Positions 15,861-24,970 of a DNA stretch of 64,000 nt are shown piece after piece. The DNA is from Rhizobium sp. TH2 (lineage in GTDB: Bacteria; Pseudomonadota; Alphaproteobacteria; Rhizobiales; Rhizobiaceae). Below the pieces are notes generated by a model. The model saw nothing but the letters and a program-made list of their open reading frames with translations. It did no database searches and was not told the DNA's origin. Positions within the stretch are counted from its first letter, which is position 1, and the number at the start of each line of letters is the position of its first letter. The stretch is taken from assembly GCF_024707525.1 (NCBI RefSeq), contig NZ_CP062231.1, positions 62,001-126,000 of the forward strand. The letters run 5' to 3'. A program made the translations under genes and the position numbers.

Positions 15861-15885
15861 CTTAACGCTAAGATTTAGCATTAAG
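15861..15885. promoter_or_regulatory. TetR operator candidate 2
   Basis: Arms CTTAACGCTAA and TTAGCATTAAG are separated by GAT; 10 of 11 positions are symmetric. The right arm overlaps the AAGGA ribosome site of the MFS gene, so a bound repressor would block it directly. Confidence 0.6.
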
Positions 15886-15893
15886 GATTGGCC

Positions 15894-17111
15894 ATGCTTA
15901 TGTCCAGCACGAAACCATCAAATTCGGGTGATCGCTTCAGGCCCTCAACCGGCATGATCACGCTTTATGGCGTCATCGCCGCCGCACTGTTCTCGGCGTC
16001 GAGCAGCGCCCCGACGCCGGTCTATCATCTCTACCAGGAAAGCCTCGGGCTCTCGCACCTGATGCTGACCGTCATCTTCGCGTCTTATGCCATCAGCCTG
16101 CTCATCTCGCTGCTGACGGTCGGCGGTCTTTCGGATTATATCGGCCGCAAGCCGATGATCCTCGCAGCCCTCCTGCTCAATGCCGCCGCCATGATCATCT
16201 TCGTCCTCGCGGGTTCTGCAACGGAACTGATCCTTGCCCGCGTGATCCAGGGTTTCGCCACGGGTGCGGCAATGACCACGATGGGTGCAGCGATACTCGA
16301 CAATGACAAAGCCCGCGCGCCGATCCTGAATTCGGTGACTGCCTTTATCGGCCTGACCTTCGGATCGCTCGTCTCGGGCGCCTTCGTCGCCTGGCTGCCG
16401 TTGCCGACCCATCTCATCTATGTGCTGCTGTTCGCCATCTCGGCTGTGCTGCTGCTGCTCCTGCCTTTGATACCGGAGAGCACGGCCGGCAAGCCGGGTG
16501 CTCTTGGCGCCATCGTCCCGCAGGTTCGTGTGCCCCGTGCCGCACGAAGGACCCTCGCGCGCATCACGCCGGTCAATATCGCCGGCTGGGCGCTGGGCGG
16601 GTTCTATTTCTCGCTCATGCCATCGCTGGTGCGTGCCGCGACGGGCCTGACGTCGCCATTCGTCGGCGGCCTTGTCGTCGCTCTGCTGACACTGACCGCG
16701 ACCTTCGTCGTCCTCATCCTGCGCAATCGTCCAGGTGCACAGGTCCTGTTGATCGGAACAGTATCGCTGATCGCAGGCGTTGCGGTCACGCTCGGCGGCG
16801 TCTGGATGCATTTCTCGCCGGTTCTGATCGCCGGCGCGATGATCACCGGCATCGGTTTCGGCGGTTGTTTTTCGGGTGCGATGAGGACGATCGTTCCGCT
16901 TGCCGCGCCTGACGAGCGCGCAGGCCTGCTCGCGGCCTTCTTCGTTCAGAGCTATCTGGCATTCAGTCTGCCCGCCGTGCTCGTAGGTATTGCCGCCCCG
17001 GTTCTGGGTCTCTCGTACTCGGCCTATATCTACGGCGCCGCGGTGATGGGGCTCGCCACGATCTCCCTGATCTTGGCCCGGCTTCCCGAGAAGGCATTGT
17101 CGGAAGCGTAA
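15894..17111 (+). CDS. MFS transporter (drug-efflux type)
   Basis: 405 residues with about 12 membrane helices. The loop 2-3 motif GGLSDYIGRKPM is the MFS signature, and the sequence resembles drug/sugar efflux carriers. A TTG at 15888 is in frame, but AAGGA is best spaced for the ATG at 15894. Its neighbour is a divergent TetR regulator with two operator-like palindromes, the usual layout of an inducible efflux pump. Substrate unknown. Confidence 0.87.
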   Translation: MLMSSTKPSNSGDRFRPSTGMITLYGVIAAALFSASSSAPTPVYHLYQESLGLSHLMLTVIFASYAISLLISLLTVGGLSDYIGRKPMILAALLLNAAAMIIFVLAGSATELILARVIQGFATGAAMTTMGAAILDNDKARAPILNSVTAFIGLTFGSLVSGAFVAWLPLPTHLIYVLLFAISAVLLLLLPLIPESTAGKPGALGAIVPQVRVPRAARRTLARITPVNIAGWALGGFYFSLMPSLVRAATGLTSPFVGGLVVALLTLTATFVVLILRNRPGAQVLLIGTVSLIAGVAVTLGGVWMHFSPVLIAGAMITGIGFGGCFSGAMRTIVPLAAPDERAGLLAAFFVQSYLAFSLPAVLVGIAAPVLGLSYSAYIYGAAVMGLATISLILARLPEKALSEA

Positions 17112-17114
17112 TTA

Positions 17115-17144
17115 AACGCCCGGAGCCTACAGGCTTCGGGCGTT
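17115..17144. terminator. Bidirectional hairpin between convergent genes
   Basis: Arms AACGCCCGGAGCCT and AGGCTTCGGGCGTT with a two-base loop form a long stem with one mismatch. It lies right after the MFS stop and includes the stop codon of the convergent MarR gene. Confidence 0.65.
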
Positions 17145-17558
17145 CGCTATGGCCCAGCGGATATATTCGAGCATCAATTCCTTCTCGAAGCGCCGGAAAC
17201 CCTTGAACAGGTCCTGATCAGCCTCGCGCGCCGCGTCCATCGCGGGGCCTTCGATACTCTTTCCCTTTGCCGTGAGGAAATTGCAGGTCGCGCGGCGATC
17301 TCTAGGATGCTGCCGGCGCTCGATGAGGCCGTCACGCTCCATGCGCCCAAGCGTGTTGGCGAGCGTCGCCTGCTCCACCTCCAGCCGGTCCAGCAACTCC
17401 CGCTGCGTCAGCCCGTCTTCGTTCCAGAGTTCGAGCAGCACGGGAAACTGTCCCGGCAGGAAGCCCAGGGAATATGCGCGGCTCGCGAGCGACTTGGAAA
17501 AGCCCTTCGCAAGTAAAGCGGAAAGATAGGCTGCTGAATCCATGCGGTTATGGGACAT
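17127..17558 (-). CDS. MarR-family transcriptional regulator
   Basis: 143 residues from the ATG at 17558; a TTG at 17588 and an ATG at 17543 are alternatives. The winged helix-turn-helix (LTQRELLDRLEVEQATLANTLGRM with the wing GLIERRQHPRDRRA) is typical of MarR regulators of stress or efflux genes. No divergent partner is close by, and the gene stands alone. Its target is unknown. Confidence 0.88.
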   Translation of the reverse strand: MSHNRMDSAAYLSALLAKGFSKSLASRAYSLGFLPGQFPVLLELWNEDGLTQRELLDRLEVEQATLANTLGRMERDGLIERRQHPRDRRATCNFLTAKGKSIEGPAMDAAREADQDLFKGFRRFEKELMLEYIRWAIANARSL

Positions 17559-17886
17559 GGCTGATGAATAGAGCGGGATTCTGCTCAAGTCTCAAGAAAA
17601 ATCATCTTCGCAGGGTAATATACACCGAAAAAAGCCGCGTTGACCCGATTGGACACGCGGCGGAGATGTTTTCGCGGGGGAAAAGCGGACAAGGGCCCGA
17701 GAGGGGGGAAAGAGGCCCTTGTCCGCATCAACAGCTGGCGAGGCGGGGGACGGAGCCTTTGTGCCAGCTTTTCGGTGAACATTCGCGTTCACCAGTATTG
17801 CTGATATGTGCCCCGGATGAGCCGCGTTCAAGTGCCGGCAAGGTTACAATTCTGTAATGGATTTGCGCTGGCTTGTTTCGTCGAAT
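17559..17886. other. Gene-free stretch with clustered hairpins, possible structured RNA
   Basis: No convincing coding sequence. On the plus strand there are four perfect inverted repeats in a row: GCCGCGT/ACGCGGC (17634-17661), a 13-bp stem GCGGACAAGGGCC/GGCCCTTGTCCGC (17685-17726), AGCTGGC/GCCAGCT (17733-17769) followed by TTTC, and GGTGAAC/GTTCACC (17774-17793). This much paired structure suggests a non-coding RNA or a processed 3' region. No known RNA family is recognised. Confidence 0.4.
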
Positions 17887-18318
17887 TCACGAGGGCTCGA
17901 TTACGCCCTTGCGAAGGATGATATTGCCGTAAAGGCGTGATTCCGAGGTCTGTACGATGGTGTGGGCGGCACGAACACGAGCATAGAAGAGGTCGGGGGC
18001 GAGGGGTGCGACATCCTGTCCCGGCTCCCATTTCAGGCAGATCGCGATCATCTCGACATGCACCGGATCGGGCTGGTCGGGACGATCGGCGACCACGGCA
18101 CGGAAGATCGCCTGCGGAACCCTGTTGTCGATCGGCATCACCGAAAGCACGGCGTCGAGAACACGGATCACGCCATGGCCATCGGCGCGGACAAGGCGCC
18201 TCGCATGTTCCTCGCCGGGATAATTGCCATCGACCAGCGCGATCTCGTCGCCATGGCCCATCGAGCGCAGTGTCGAAAGCAGTGCCGGGCTCAGCACCGG
18301 ATCGATCCCCTTCAACAT
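17887..18318 (-). CDS. fucU: RbsD/FucU-family sugar mutarotase
   Basis: 143 residues. RbsD/FucU proteins interconvert ring forms of sugars so that kinases or isomerases can use them. The family signature is seen in MLKGIDPVLSPALLSTLRSMGHGDEI, with the catalytic histidine in MGHGD, and in the C-terminal SRLYGNIILRKGV tyrosine motif. The ATG shares one base with the TGA of the ROK gene, so both are co-translated. With the ROK regulator and frcBCA divergent, a role on the imported sugar (fructose or a related sugar) is likely. Confidence 0.85.
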   Translation of the reverse strand: MLKGIDPVLSPALLSTLRSMGHGDEIALVDGNYPGEEHARRLVRADGHGVIRVLDAVLSVMPIDNRVPQAIFRAVVADRPDQPDPVHVEMIAICLKWEPGQDVAPLAPDLFYARVRAAHTIVQTSESRLYGNIILRKGVIEPS

Positions 18319-19544
18319 CACGCCATCTCCTTGAAAAGCACGCTCTGGTCTATGTGGTAGCGGGAAAAGAGCGGCAGACTCGCCGCCCCGATGGCGCGCG
18401 CCGCCGAGCCCACGAGCCCTTCCTCAACAATGGGCGGCTCGATGCCCTGGAGGTCGAGTTTCCCGAGTTCCCGCCGCGCGACTTCGGTCACTTGCGCTCG
18501 GACCGACGCGGCAAAGCCGCCATCGATGATCACCGCCTCGAAATCGATGACGGAACAGACCGTGGCGATCGCAAAGGCCAGCGCCTTGCCGGTCATTTCG
18601 ATCCAGCGGGCCGGGATTTCGCCGAAATCGTCCCAGGTCTCCGGCGTCAACCAGATCGAGGACGGATCCTTGCCGGCCTCCAGCAGCAGCTTTTCCAGCA
18701 GCACCACGGACGCATGGTCGATCAACTGGTCCTGTCCGCCGTCGCGGCTCTTGAACGGCATGGAACCGAAAGCACCGGCGTTGCCTGTCCGTCCCGGATA
18801 GAGCGCGTGATTGAGTACCACGCCGCCGCCGATGAAGGAGCCGAGAAAGAAATAGGCGAAATCCGCAAAGCGCGGACCGTGGCCGAAGGCGAGTTCGGCC
18901 GCACATGCCGCCGTGGCGTCGTTCTGGATGAAGACCGGGAACGGCAGCCGCTCGCCGAGCATCGCGGCAATGTCAGCGTCGCGCCAGGCATCCATGTCCT
19001 CACGCGGCGCGCCCATTTCCTCCACCCAGTTCCAGAGCTCGAAGGGCAGGGCCGCGCCGAGACCCGCGATGCGCCGCCGATCATCCGCCGAGATCGCCTC
19101 GAGGATCGTGGCAGTACTCTTTTCGACGAACGCCACGATACCGGCGGGGGTGGGATAGCGATATGCCTCATGCAATTGCTGCCGCACCCTTCCGGTGAAA
19201 TCCATCAGGATCAGATCGGCGCTCCGGCGGCCGATCTTCAGGCCCAGTGACAGCACGCCATCCGGATTGAGGCTCATCGGTATGGAGGGCTGTCCCACCT
19301 TGCCGCGCTGCGGATCGCCGCGTTTCAACAGGCCGTCCTGTTCCAGCGCGCGCATGATCACCGACACGGTCTGTGCGGACAGGCCCGTCCTGCGGGCGAT
19401 CTCGGCCTTCGACAGGCTTCCATGGCGGCGGACGAGCGACAGCACCAGCCGCTCGTTATAGGCGCGGACACGGGTTTGATTGGCGCCGCCCATCGGGTCG
19501 ACCACCCCGGAAACGCCATCGGGATTCATCTCTGTAATCGCCAT
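18318..19544 (-). CDS. frcR: ROK-family transcriptional regulator (FrcR-like)
   Basis: 408 residues: an N-terminal winged helix-turn-helix (AEIARRTGLSAQTVSVIMRA) and a ROK sugar-binding domain. The ATG at 19544 follows GGAGGAGAAAGGGC; frames open further upstream are not used. In Sinorhizobium a ROK regulator sits divergently beside the frcBCAK fructose importer, and the same layout is seen here. A perfect 10-bp palindrome over the frcB promoter is its probable operator. It is followed by fucU with a one-base overlap. Confidence 0.82.
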   Translation of the reverse strand: MAITEMNPDGVSGVVDPMGGANQTRVRAYNERLVLSLVRRHGSLSKAEIARRTGLSAQTVSVIMRALEQDGLLKRGDPQRGKVGQPSIPMSLNPDGVLSLGLKIGRRSADLILMDFTGRVRQQLHEAYRYPTPAGIVAFVEKSTATILEAISADDRRRIAGLGAALPFELWNWVEEMGAPREDMDAWRDADIAAMLGERLPFPVFIQNDATAACAAELAFGHGPRFADFAYFFLGSFIGGGVVLNHALYPGRTGNAGAFGSMPFKSRDGGQDQLIDHASVVLLEKLLLEAGKDPSSIWLTPETWDDFGEIPARWIEMTGKALAFAIATVCSVIDFEAVIIDGGFAASVRAQVTEVARRELGKLDLQGIEPPIVEEGLVGSAARAIGAASLPLFSRYHIDQSVLFKEMA

Positions 19545-19600
19545 TGCCCTTTCTCCTCCCGGGCATTGGTATGTCAATGGCTCACGAACATGCCACATCC

Positions 19601-19629
19601 AATAAATAAATCAATTCACTTTATTTATT
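19601..19629. promoter_or_regulatory. ROK operator candidate
   Basis: AATAAATAAA, nine bases, TTTATTTATT: perfect 10-bp inverted arms. AT-rich arms of this kind are typical of NagC/Mlc-type ROK operators. The right arm runs into the frcB -35 box. Confidence 0.6.
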
Positions 19630-19657
19630 GACATGATTTTCATTCGATGCTTATTTT
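19628..19657 (+). promoter_or_regulatory. frcB promoter
   Basis: TTGACA at 19628-19633, 17-base spacer, then TTATTT at 19651-19656 (or TATTTT one base on). It is about 115 bases before the frcB start, and the -35 is overlapped by the ROK operator. Confidence 0.5.
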
Positions 19658-19771
19658 ATCCCGGCTGATCGCACGGGCTGGAGGAGCTTAGCGTGATACC
19701 CGCATGGGTGCGATCGCTGGAACCGGCGGTGGAATTGTCCGCTGCCAGACATCATTCCTTGGGAGGAATTC

Positions 19772-20797
19772 ATGAAGAAATCAGTTCTTGCCGCAACCCT
19801 CGGCGCGCTCGCGCTTGGCGTTGCTTTCTGCGGTTCTGCCAGTGCGGCCGACGTCTCTGCCTGCCTGATCACCAAGACCGACACCAATCCCTTCTTCGTC
19901 AAGATGAAGGAAGGCGCCACCGCCAAGGCCGCCGAACTCGGCATCGAACTGAAGGCTTATGCCGGCAAGGTCGATGGTGACCATGACAGCCAGGTCGCGG
20001 CAATCGAATCCTGCATCGCAGATGGCGCCAAGGGTATCCTGATCGCCGCTTCCGACACCAAGGCTATCGTCGACCAGGTCAAGAAGGCACAGGATGCAGG
20101 CATGCTCGTGATCGCGCTCGACACGCCGCTCGACCCGGCGACCGCAGCCGACGCCACCTTCGCCACTGACAACCTGCTCGCCGGCAAGCTGATCGGCCAG
20201 TGGGCCGCGGCAACACTGGGCGACAAGGCCAAGGACGCCAAGATCGGCTTCCTCGATCTCTTGCCGTCGCAGCCGACCGTCGACGTCCTGCGCGACCAGG
20301 GCTTCATGATCGGCTTCGGCATCGACCCGAAGGACCCGAACAAGATCGGCGACGAAGACGATCCGCGCATCGTCGGCCACGACGTGACCAACGGCAACGA
20401 AGAAGGCGGCCGCACCGCCATGGAAAACCTTCTCCAGAAGGATCCCGACATCAACGTCATCCACACGATCAACGAACCGGCTGCTGTGGGCGCCTATGAA
20501 GCGCTGAAAGCCGTCGGCAAGGAAAAGGACGTCCTGATCGTTTCCGTCGACGGCGGTTGCCCGGGCGTCAAGTCGGTCGCTGAAGGCGTCATCGGCGCGA
20601 CCTCGCAGCAGTATCCGCTGCTGATGGCATCGCTCGGCATCGAAGCGATCAAGAAGTTCGCCGACACCGGCGAGAAGCCCAAGCCGACCGAAGGCAAGGA
20701 CTTCTTCGACACCGGCGTGGCACTGGTGACCGACAAGCCGGCTGCAGGCGTTGAATCCATCGACGTCAAGACCGGCACCGACAAGTGCTGGGGTTGA
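19772..20797 (+). CDS. frcB: Fructose ABC transporter substrate-binding protein
   Basis: 341 residues with a signal peptide ending SASAAD. The protein is a periplasmic sugar-binding protein of the RbsB family; the mature start [19 protein letters not shown] and the end TGTDKCWG resemble rhizobial FrcB, which binds fructose (also ribose, mannose). GGGAGGAATT precedes the ATG. It is the first gene of frcBCA and is followed by a hairpin that may raise its level over the membrane parts. Identity as FrcB rests on remembered similarity. Confidence 0.85.
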   Translation: MKKSVLAATLGALALGVAFCGSASAADVSACLITKTDTNPFFVKMKEGATAKAAELGIELKAYAGKVDGDHDSQVAAIESCIADGAKGILIAASDTKAIVDQVKKAQDAGMLVIALDTPLDPATAADATFATDNLLAGKLIGQWAAATLGDKAKDAKIGFLDLLPSQPTVDVLRDQGFMIGFGIDPKDPNKIGDEDDPRIVGHDVTNGNEEGGRTAMENLLQKDPDINVIHTINEPAAVGAYEALKAVGKEKDVLIVSVDGGCPGVKSVAEGVIGATSQQYPLLMASLGIEAIKKFADTGEKPKPTEGKDFFDTGVALVTDKPAAGVESIDVKTGTDKCWG

Positions 20798-20827
20798 TCG
20801 TCTGACCATCCGGGTACACTATACCTT

Positions 20828-20849
20828 GAGGGCGGCTCCGGCCGCCCTC
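20828..20849 (+). terminator. Intercistronic hairpin frcB-frcC
   Basis: A perfect 9-bp stem GAGGGCGGC / GCCGCCCTC with a TCCG tetraloop, followed by TTAAAA, lies between frcB and frcC. It probably stabilises frcB mRNA or partly terminates, which gives more binding protein than permease. Confidence 0.6.
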
Positions 20850-20912
20850 TTAAAACCGTAAGACCGGCAGCATAAGCCGGACAGCGGCTTATCACCCCTT
20901 GGGAGGGCTACC

Positions 20913-21971
20913 ATGGCCAGCATTCAGGAATTCGAGAAGGTTCTCGATCAGAGCGACACGTCAGTCGCCAGTTTCGAGAGCCAATCGGCACTCCAGCGCG
21001 TCCAGCATTTTCTGCATTCCAAGCCGGCGGCAACTCCGGCTATCGTTCTCATTCTCTCGATCATCGTATTCGGTGTGCTGAAGGGCGAGCGCTTCTTCAC
21101 TGCAGGCACGCTGACATTGATCCTGCAGCAGATCGCGGTCGTCGGTATTCTCGGCGCGGGCCAGACGCTGGTCATCCTGATTGCCGGCATCGATCTCTCG
21201 ATCGGCGTCATCATGGTGCTCTCGGCCGTCGTCATGGGCAATTGCGCGGTCACCTATGGAATACCCGCGATCCTGTCCGTTCCGATCGGCATGCTGACGG
21301 GCGCGCTCTGCGGCCTGCTCAACGGCTTTCTGGTCGCCAAGGTCAAGCTGCCGCCCTTCATCGTGACGCTGGGCACCTGGTACATCATCATGGCGACGAA
21401 TTTCATCTATTCGGCCAATGAGACGATCAGGCGGGCTGATATCGAAACGTCGGCGCCATTGCTCGGCCTGTTCGGCACGAGTTTCAAGATCGGATCGGCC
21501 GTCTTCACGCTCGGCGTCATCGTCATGGTCGTCCTTGTGCTGGTGCTCTGGTACGCGCTCAATCACACCCCTTGGGGGCGGCACCTCTATGCGGTGGGTG
21601 ACGATCCGGAAGCCGCGAAACTGTCGGGTATCCGCGTCGATCGCGTGATGCTTGGCACATACACGTTGGCGGGCCTGATCGCGGCGCTCGCCGCCTGGGT
21701 TTCGATCGGCCGCAACGGCTCGATCTCGCCATCCTGGGCGGTCACCGACTACAATCTTCAGGCCATCACCGCAGCCGTGATCGGCGGCATATCGCTGTTC
21801 GGCGGGCGAGGCTCGATCCTCGGTACGCTGATCGGGGCGATGATCGTTGGTGTTGTGTCGATGGGATTGAACATGCTGGGCGCCGACCCGCAGTGGAAGG
21901 TCGGGCTGACCGGCGTCCTCATCATCTCGGCGGTCGCGATCGACCAGTGGATCAGAAAGGTGGCAGGCTGA
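20913..21971 (+). CDS. frcC: Fructose ABC transporter permease
   Basis: 352 residues, RbsC-type (BPD_transp_2) permease with about eight to ten membrane helices. The coupling loop region AVGDDPEAAKLSGIRV and the glycine-rich GGISLFGGRGSILGTLIGA are family hallmarks. GGGAGGGCTACC precedes the ATG. The TGA overlaps the ATG of frcA by one base. It moves the sugar delivered by FrcB across the inner membrane. Confidence 0.88.
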   Translation: MASIQEFEKVLDQSDTSVASFESQSALQRVQHFLHSKPAATPAIVLILSIIVFGVLKGERFFTAGTLTLILQQIAVVGILGAGQTLVILIAGIDLSIGVIMVLSAVVMGNCAVTYGIPAILSVPIGMLTGALCGLLNGFLVAKVKLPPFIVTLGTWYIIMATNFIYSANETIRRADIETSAPLLGLFGTSFKIGSAVFTLGVIVMVVLVLVLWYALNHTPWGRHLYAVGDDPEAAKLSGIRVDRVMLGTYTLAGLIAALAAWVSIGRNGSISPSWAVTDYNLQAITAAVIGGISLFGGRGSILGTLIGAMIVGVVSMGLNMLGADPQWKVGLTGVLIISAVAIDQWIRKVAG

Positions 21972-22747
21972 TGGAACCTCTTCTCACCGCACGCGGCGTC
22001 ACCAAGCGTTATGGCCGTGTGACCGCGCTCGACAGCTCCGACTTCGATCTCTATCCCGGCGAAATCCTCGCCGTGATCGGCGACAACGGCGCCGGCAAAT
22101 CCTCGCTGATCAAGGTCATCTCCGGTGCCGTGAGGCCCGACGAAGGCGAAATCCGCATCGATGGCAAGGTTGTCCATTTCTCCAATCCCATGGAGGCTCG
22201 GGCAGCCGGCATCGAGACGGTCTACCAGAATCTCGCGCTTTCGCCGGCGCTGTCGATCGCCGACAACATGTTCCTCGGCCGCGAAATTCGCCGCGAGGGT
22301 CCGCTCGGCTCTATCTTCCGGATGCTCGACCGGCCCAAGATGGCGAAGATCGCCCGCGACAAGCTCAGCGAACTGGGACTGATGACGATCCAGAATATCC
22401 ACCAGGCGGTGGAGACGCTCTCGGGCGGCCAGCGCCAGGGTGTCGCTGTCGCGCGTGCGGCTGCATTCGGCTCGAAGGTCATCATCCTCGATGAGCCGAC
22501 GGCAGCCCTCGGCGTCAAGGAATCGCGCAAGGTGCTCGAACTCATCCTCGACGTGAAGTCGCGCGGCATGCCGATCGTGCTGATCTCGCACAACATGCCC
22601 CATGTGTTCGAAGTGGCCGACCGCATCCATATTCACCGGCTGGGCAAGCGGCTCTGCGTGATCAATCCGAAGGAATACACGATGTCGGACGCGGTCGCCT
22701 TCATGACCGGCGCCAAGGCACCTCCGGCGGAGGCGATGGCCGCCTGA
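21971..22747 (+). CDS. frcA: Fructose ABC transporter ATP-binding protein
   Basis: 258 residues, a single ATPase domain as in FrcA, unlike the double-domain RbsA. Walker A is GDNGAGKSS, the signature LSGGQRQGVAVARA, and Walker B VIILDEPTAAL. It overlaps frcC by one base and ends before a terminator. The sugar kinase gene frcK, which follows frcA in Sinorhizobium, is absent here; fucU behind the regulator is the only metabolic gene nearby. Confidence 0.88.
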   Translation: MEPLLTARGVTKRYGRVTALDSSDFDLYPGEILAVIGDNGAGKSSLIKVISGAVRPDEGEIRIDGKVVHFSNPMEARAAGIETVYQNLALSPALSIADNMFLGREIRREGPLGSIFRMLDRPKMAKIARDKLSELGLMTIQNIHQAVETLSGGQRQGVAVARAAAFGSKVIILDEPTAALGVKESRKVLELILDVKSRGMPIVLISHNMPHVFEVADRIHIHRLGKRLCVINPKEYTMSDAVAFMTGAKAPPAEAMAA

Positions 22748-22775
22748 CGAGGCTTCGGTTTCGCGCATGATAAAG

Positions 22776-22806
22776 GCCGGGGGTCTTGATTGTCCGCCGG
22801 CTTTTT
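22776..22806 (+). terminator. Rho-independent terminator after frcA
   Basis: GCCGG / CCGGC arms at 22776-22780 and 22797-22801, with G- and C-rich inner bases, then TTTTT at 22802-22806. Confidence 0.65.
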
Positions 22807-22861
22807 CTTGTGCTGTTTCGAGCAAGGCGTTAAGGCATCCCAGACTTCAGAGGAGCCTTTG

Positions 22862-23902
22862 ATGACGTCACTCACGATCCGCCGCCCTGACGATTGGCAT
22901 TTGCACTTGCGCGATGGCGATATGCTGAAGGGCGTGCTGCCCTACACCTCCGCCCATTTCGCGCGCGCGATCATCATGCCCAATCTCGTGCCGCCCGTTG
23001 TGACGACCGCCGATGCCCAGGCCTATCGCGAACGGATCATGGCGGCGCTGCCGGCGGGCGACAGGTTCCAGCCGCTGATGACGCTCTACCTGACCGAAGG
23101 CACGAACCCCGACGACGTCGAGCAAGGTGCGAAGTCCGGCCTGGTCACGGCCGTAAAGCTCTATCCCGCAGGCGCCACGACTAATTCCAGCTCCGGCGTC
23201 CGCAATTTCGAGAACGCCATGCCGGTACTCGAACGCATGGCGAAGATCGGCCTGCCGCTTTGCATCCACGGCGAAGTGACGACGCCGGAGGTCGATATCT
23301 TCGATCGCGAGTCCGTCTTCATCGAGACCGTGCTTGATCCACTTCGCTTGCGGCTGCCCGAACTGCGCATCACGCTCGAACACGTCACTACATCGGATGG
23401 CATTGATTACATCAATGCCTCGAAGGCCAATCTGGCCGGCTCGATCACCACGCATCACCTGATCATCAACCGCAACAATATCCTCGTCGGCGGCATCCGC
23501 CCGCATTATTACTGCCTGCCGATCGCCAAGCGCGAGAACCATCGCCAGGCGCTCCGCAAGGCCGCGACCTCGGGCAATCCGAAATTCTTCCTCGGTACCG
23601 ATTCCGCACCCCATGTCGATCCGCTCAAGGAATGCGCCTGCGGCTGCGCCGGCTGCTTCACGTCGATCAACACCATGTCCTGCCTTGCGCATGTGTTCGA
23701 AGAGGAGGGCGCTCTCGACAAGTTGGAAGCTTTCGCGTCGATCAATGGTCCGGCTTGGTATCAGCTTGCGCCGAACGAGGAGCGGATGACGCTGGTCAAG
23801 CGCGACGCGCCTGTCGAATTCCCACCAAGGATCGATACCGGCGCGGGGCCGGTAACGGTCTTCGACCCGCTATTCAAATCGCATTGGGATGTTGAGGCCT
23901 GA
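22862..23902 (+). CDS. pyrC: Dihydroorotase
   Basis: 346 residues, class II dihydroorotase of pyrimidine synthesis, which interconverts carbamoyl-aspartate and dihydroorotate in the cytoplasm. Metal ligands are visible: HLHLRDGD at the start, the carboxylated lysine in [38 protein letters not shown] and the aspartate in GTDSAPH. GAGGAGCCTTTG precedes the ATG. It stands alone after the frc terminator; pyrE is 12 kb away. Confidence 0.95.
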   Translation: MTSLTIRRPDDWHLHLRDGDMLKGVLPYTSAHFARAIIMPNLVPPVVTTADAQAYRERIMAALPAGDRFQPLMTLYLTEGTNPDDVEQGAKSGLVTAVKLYPAGATTNSSSGVRNFENAMPVLERMAKIGLPLCIHGEVTTPEVDIFDRESVFIETVLDPLRLRLPELRITLEHVTTSDGIDYINASKANLAGSITTHHLIINRNNILVGGIRPHYYCLPIAKRENHRQALRKAATSGNPKFFLGTDSAPHVDPLKECACGCAGCFTSINTMSCLAHVFEEEGALDKLEAFASINGPAWYQLAPNEERMTLVKRDAPVEFPPRIDTGAGPVTVFDPLFKSHWDVEA

Positions 23903-23905
23903 CGG

Positions 23906-24163
23906 TTACTTCACCTCGATCGCCAGCGCATGCAGCCCTTCATCGAAGGCGAATTTCAGCGCGGCGTTGATCTCGCGGTGCTGGTTGACGCGGCTTTTTC
24001 CACCCAGTGCGTCGGCCGAGATTCGAATGCGATAATGCGTGTCGTTGGTGGCCGCTGCCTCCGGATTATGCCCGGCATGCAGGTTGCTTTCGTTGACGAT
24101 TTCGAGAAGGCTGGGGTGGAAGGCGGCTTCGAGGGCGGACCTCATCCGGGGTTCGAGGCTCAT
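23906..24163 (-). CDS. BolA-family protein
   Basis: 85 residues. BolA proteins bind [2Fe-2S] clusters with monothiol glutaredoxins and act in iron signalling. The core is LEIVNESNLHAGH and THYRIRISADALGGKSRVNQHREINAAL, which includes the conserved RVNQHR-like motif. The ATG at 24163 gives the usual length. It converges with pyrC, leaving three bases between the stops, and is divergent from the J-domain gene, as in other rhizobia. Confidence 0.88.
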   Translation of the reverse strand: MSLEPRMRSALEAAFHPSLLEIVNESNLHAGHNPEAAATNDTHYRIRISADALGGKSRVNQHREINAALKFAFDEGLHALAIEVK

Positions 24164-24256
24164 GGCGCATGCTTTCGCTAAAAGCCCCCACAAAGCCTAG
24201 AACTTTCCGATTTGTCAATTCTTGCAGTGCGGCATCGGCGGACCCATAATGTGGGG

Positions 24257-24871
24257 ATGAAACTGGATTCCAAATATTTCGATTCCATCCGCACCCGGCG
24301 CAAGGGTCCGAAGGCTGAAGAGCCGCCTTCGAAGCCCGTTTGTCAGTGGGATGGCTGCGAGAAGCCGGGCGTACATCGCGCGCCGGTGGGCCGCCATGCC
24401 GAAAACCAGTATTTCGTCTTCTGCTTCGAGCATGTGAAGGAATACAACAAGGGCTACAATTACTTCTCCGGCCTGTCGGATACCGAGGTCGCCCGCTACC
24501 AGAAGGAAGCCGTGACCGGCAACCGCCCGACCTGGAGCATGGGCGTCAACAAGGATGCCAAATGGGCGCCGAAGCAGAACCAGGCGCGTGCGGGTGCCGC
24601 CAAGATGCGCGATCCGTTCGGCTTCACCGGCTGGCGCATGAACCAGCGGACGGAACCCACCGAACATAGGCGGCTCAAGCCGCTGGAGACCAAGGCCTTC
24701 GATACTCTGGGCCTCGTGGCCGGCGCTACATCGAGCGACATCAAGTCGCGATACAAGGAACTGGTCAAGAAGCACCATCCTGACGCAAATGGAGGAGATC
24801 GCGGCTCGGAAGAACGATTCCGCGCGGTGATCCAGGCTTATCAATTGCTCAAGCAGGCGGGCTTTTGCTGA
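24257..24871 (+). CDS. J-domain protein (DnaJ-like)
   Basis: 204 residues. A C-terminal J domain of about 60 residues (FDTLGLVAGATSSDIKSRY, then KKHHPDANGGD with the HPD triad) would stimulate a DnaK-type chaperone. The N-terminal 130 residues hold CQWDGCEKPG and a cysteine-histidine pattern (FCFEHVKEYN) that might bind zinc. ATG at 24257 follows GTGGGG. It is upstream of cobST in the same direction, a known rhizobial arrangement; its client is unknown. Confidence 0.85.
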   Translation: MKLDSKYFDSIRTRRKGPKAEEPPSKPVCQWDGCEKPGVHRAPVGRHAENQYFVFCFEHVKEYNKGYNYFSGLSDTEVARYQKEAVTGNRPTWSMGVNKDAKWAPKQNQARAGAAKMRDPFGFTGWRMNQRTEPTEHRRLKPLETKAFDTLGLVAGATSSDIKSRYKELVKKHHPDANGGDRGSEERFRAVIQAYQLLKQAGFC

Positions 24872-24970
24872 CCACGCCGCGCTAATCTTGTTGTCACACG
24901 CCAAAACCCGCGATAGGACATGCGCCTGTGATTTTTGCGGCCGTTCATCGCCGGTCGCTCTGGAGATATG

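Noticed and set aside
24872..24970. Cobalamin riboswitch before cobS
   Set aside because: The gap is only about 100 bases and shows no B12-box-like sequence or obvious structure; cobST need not be B12-regulated.
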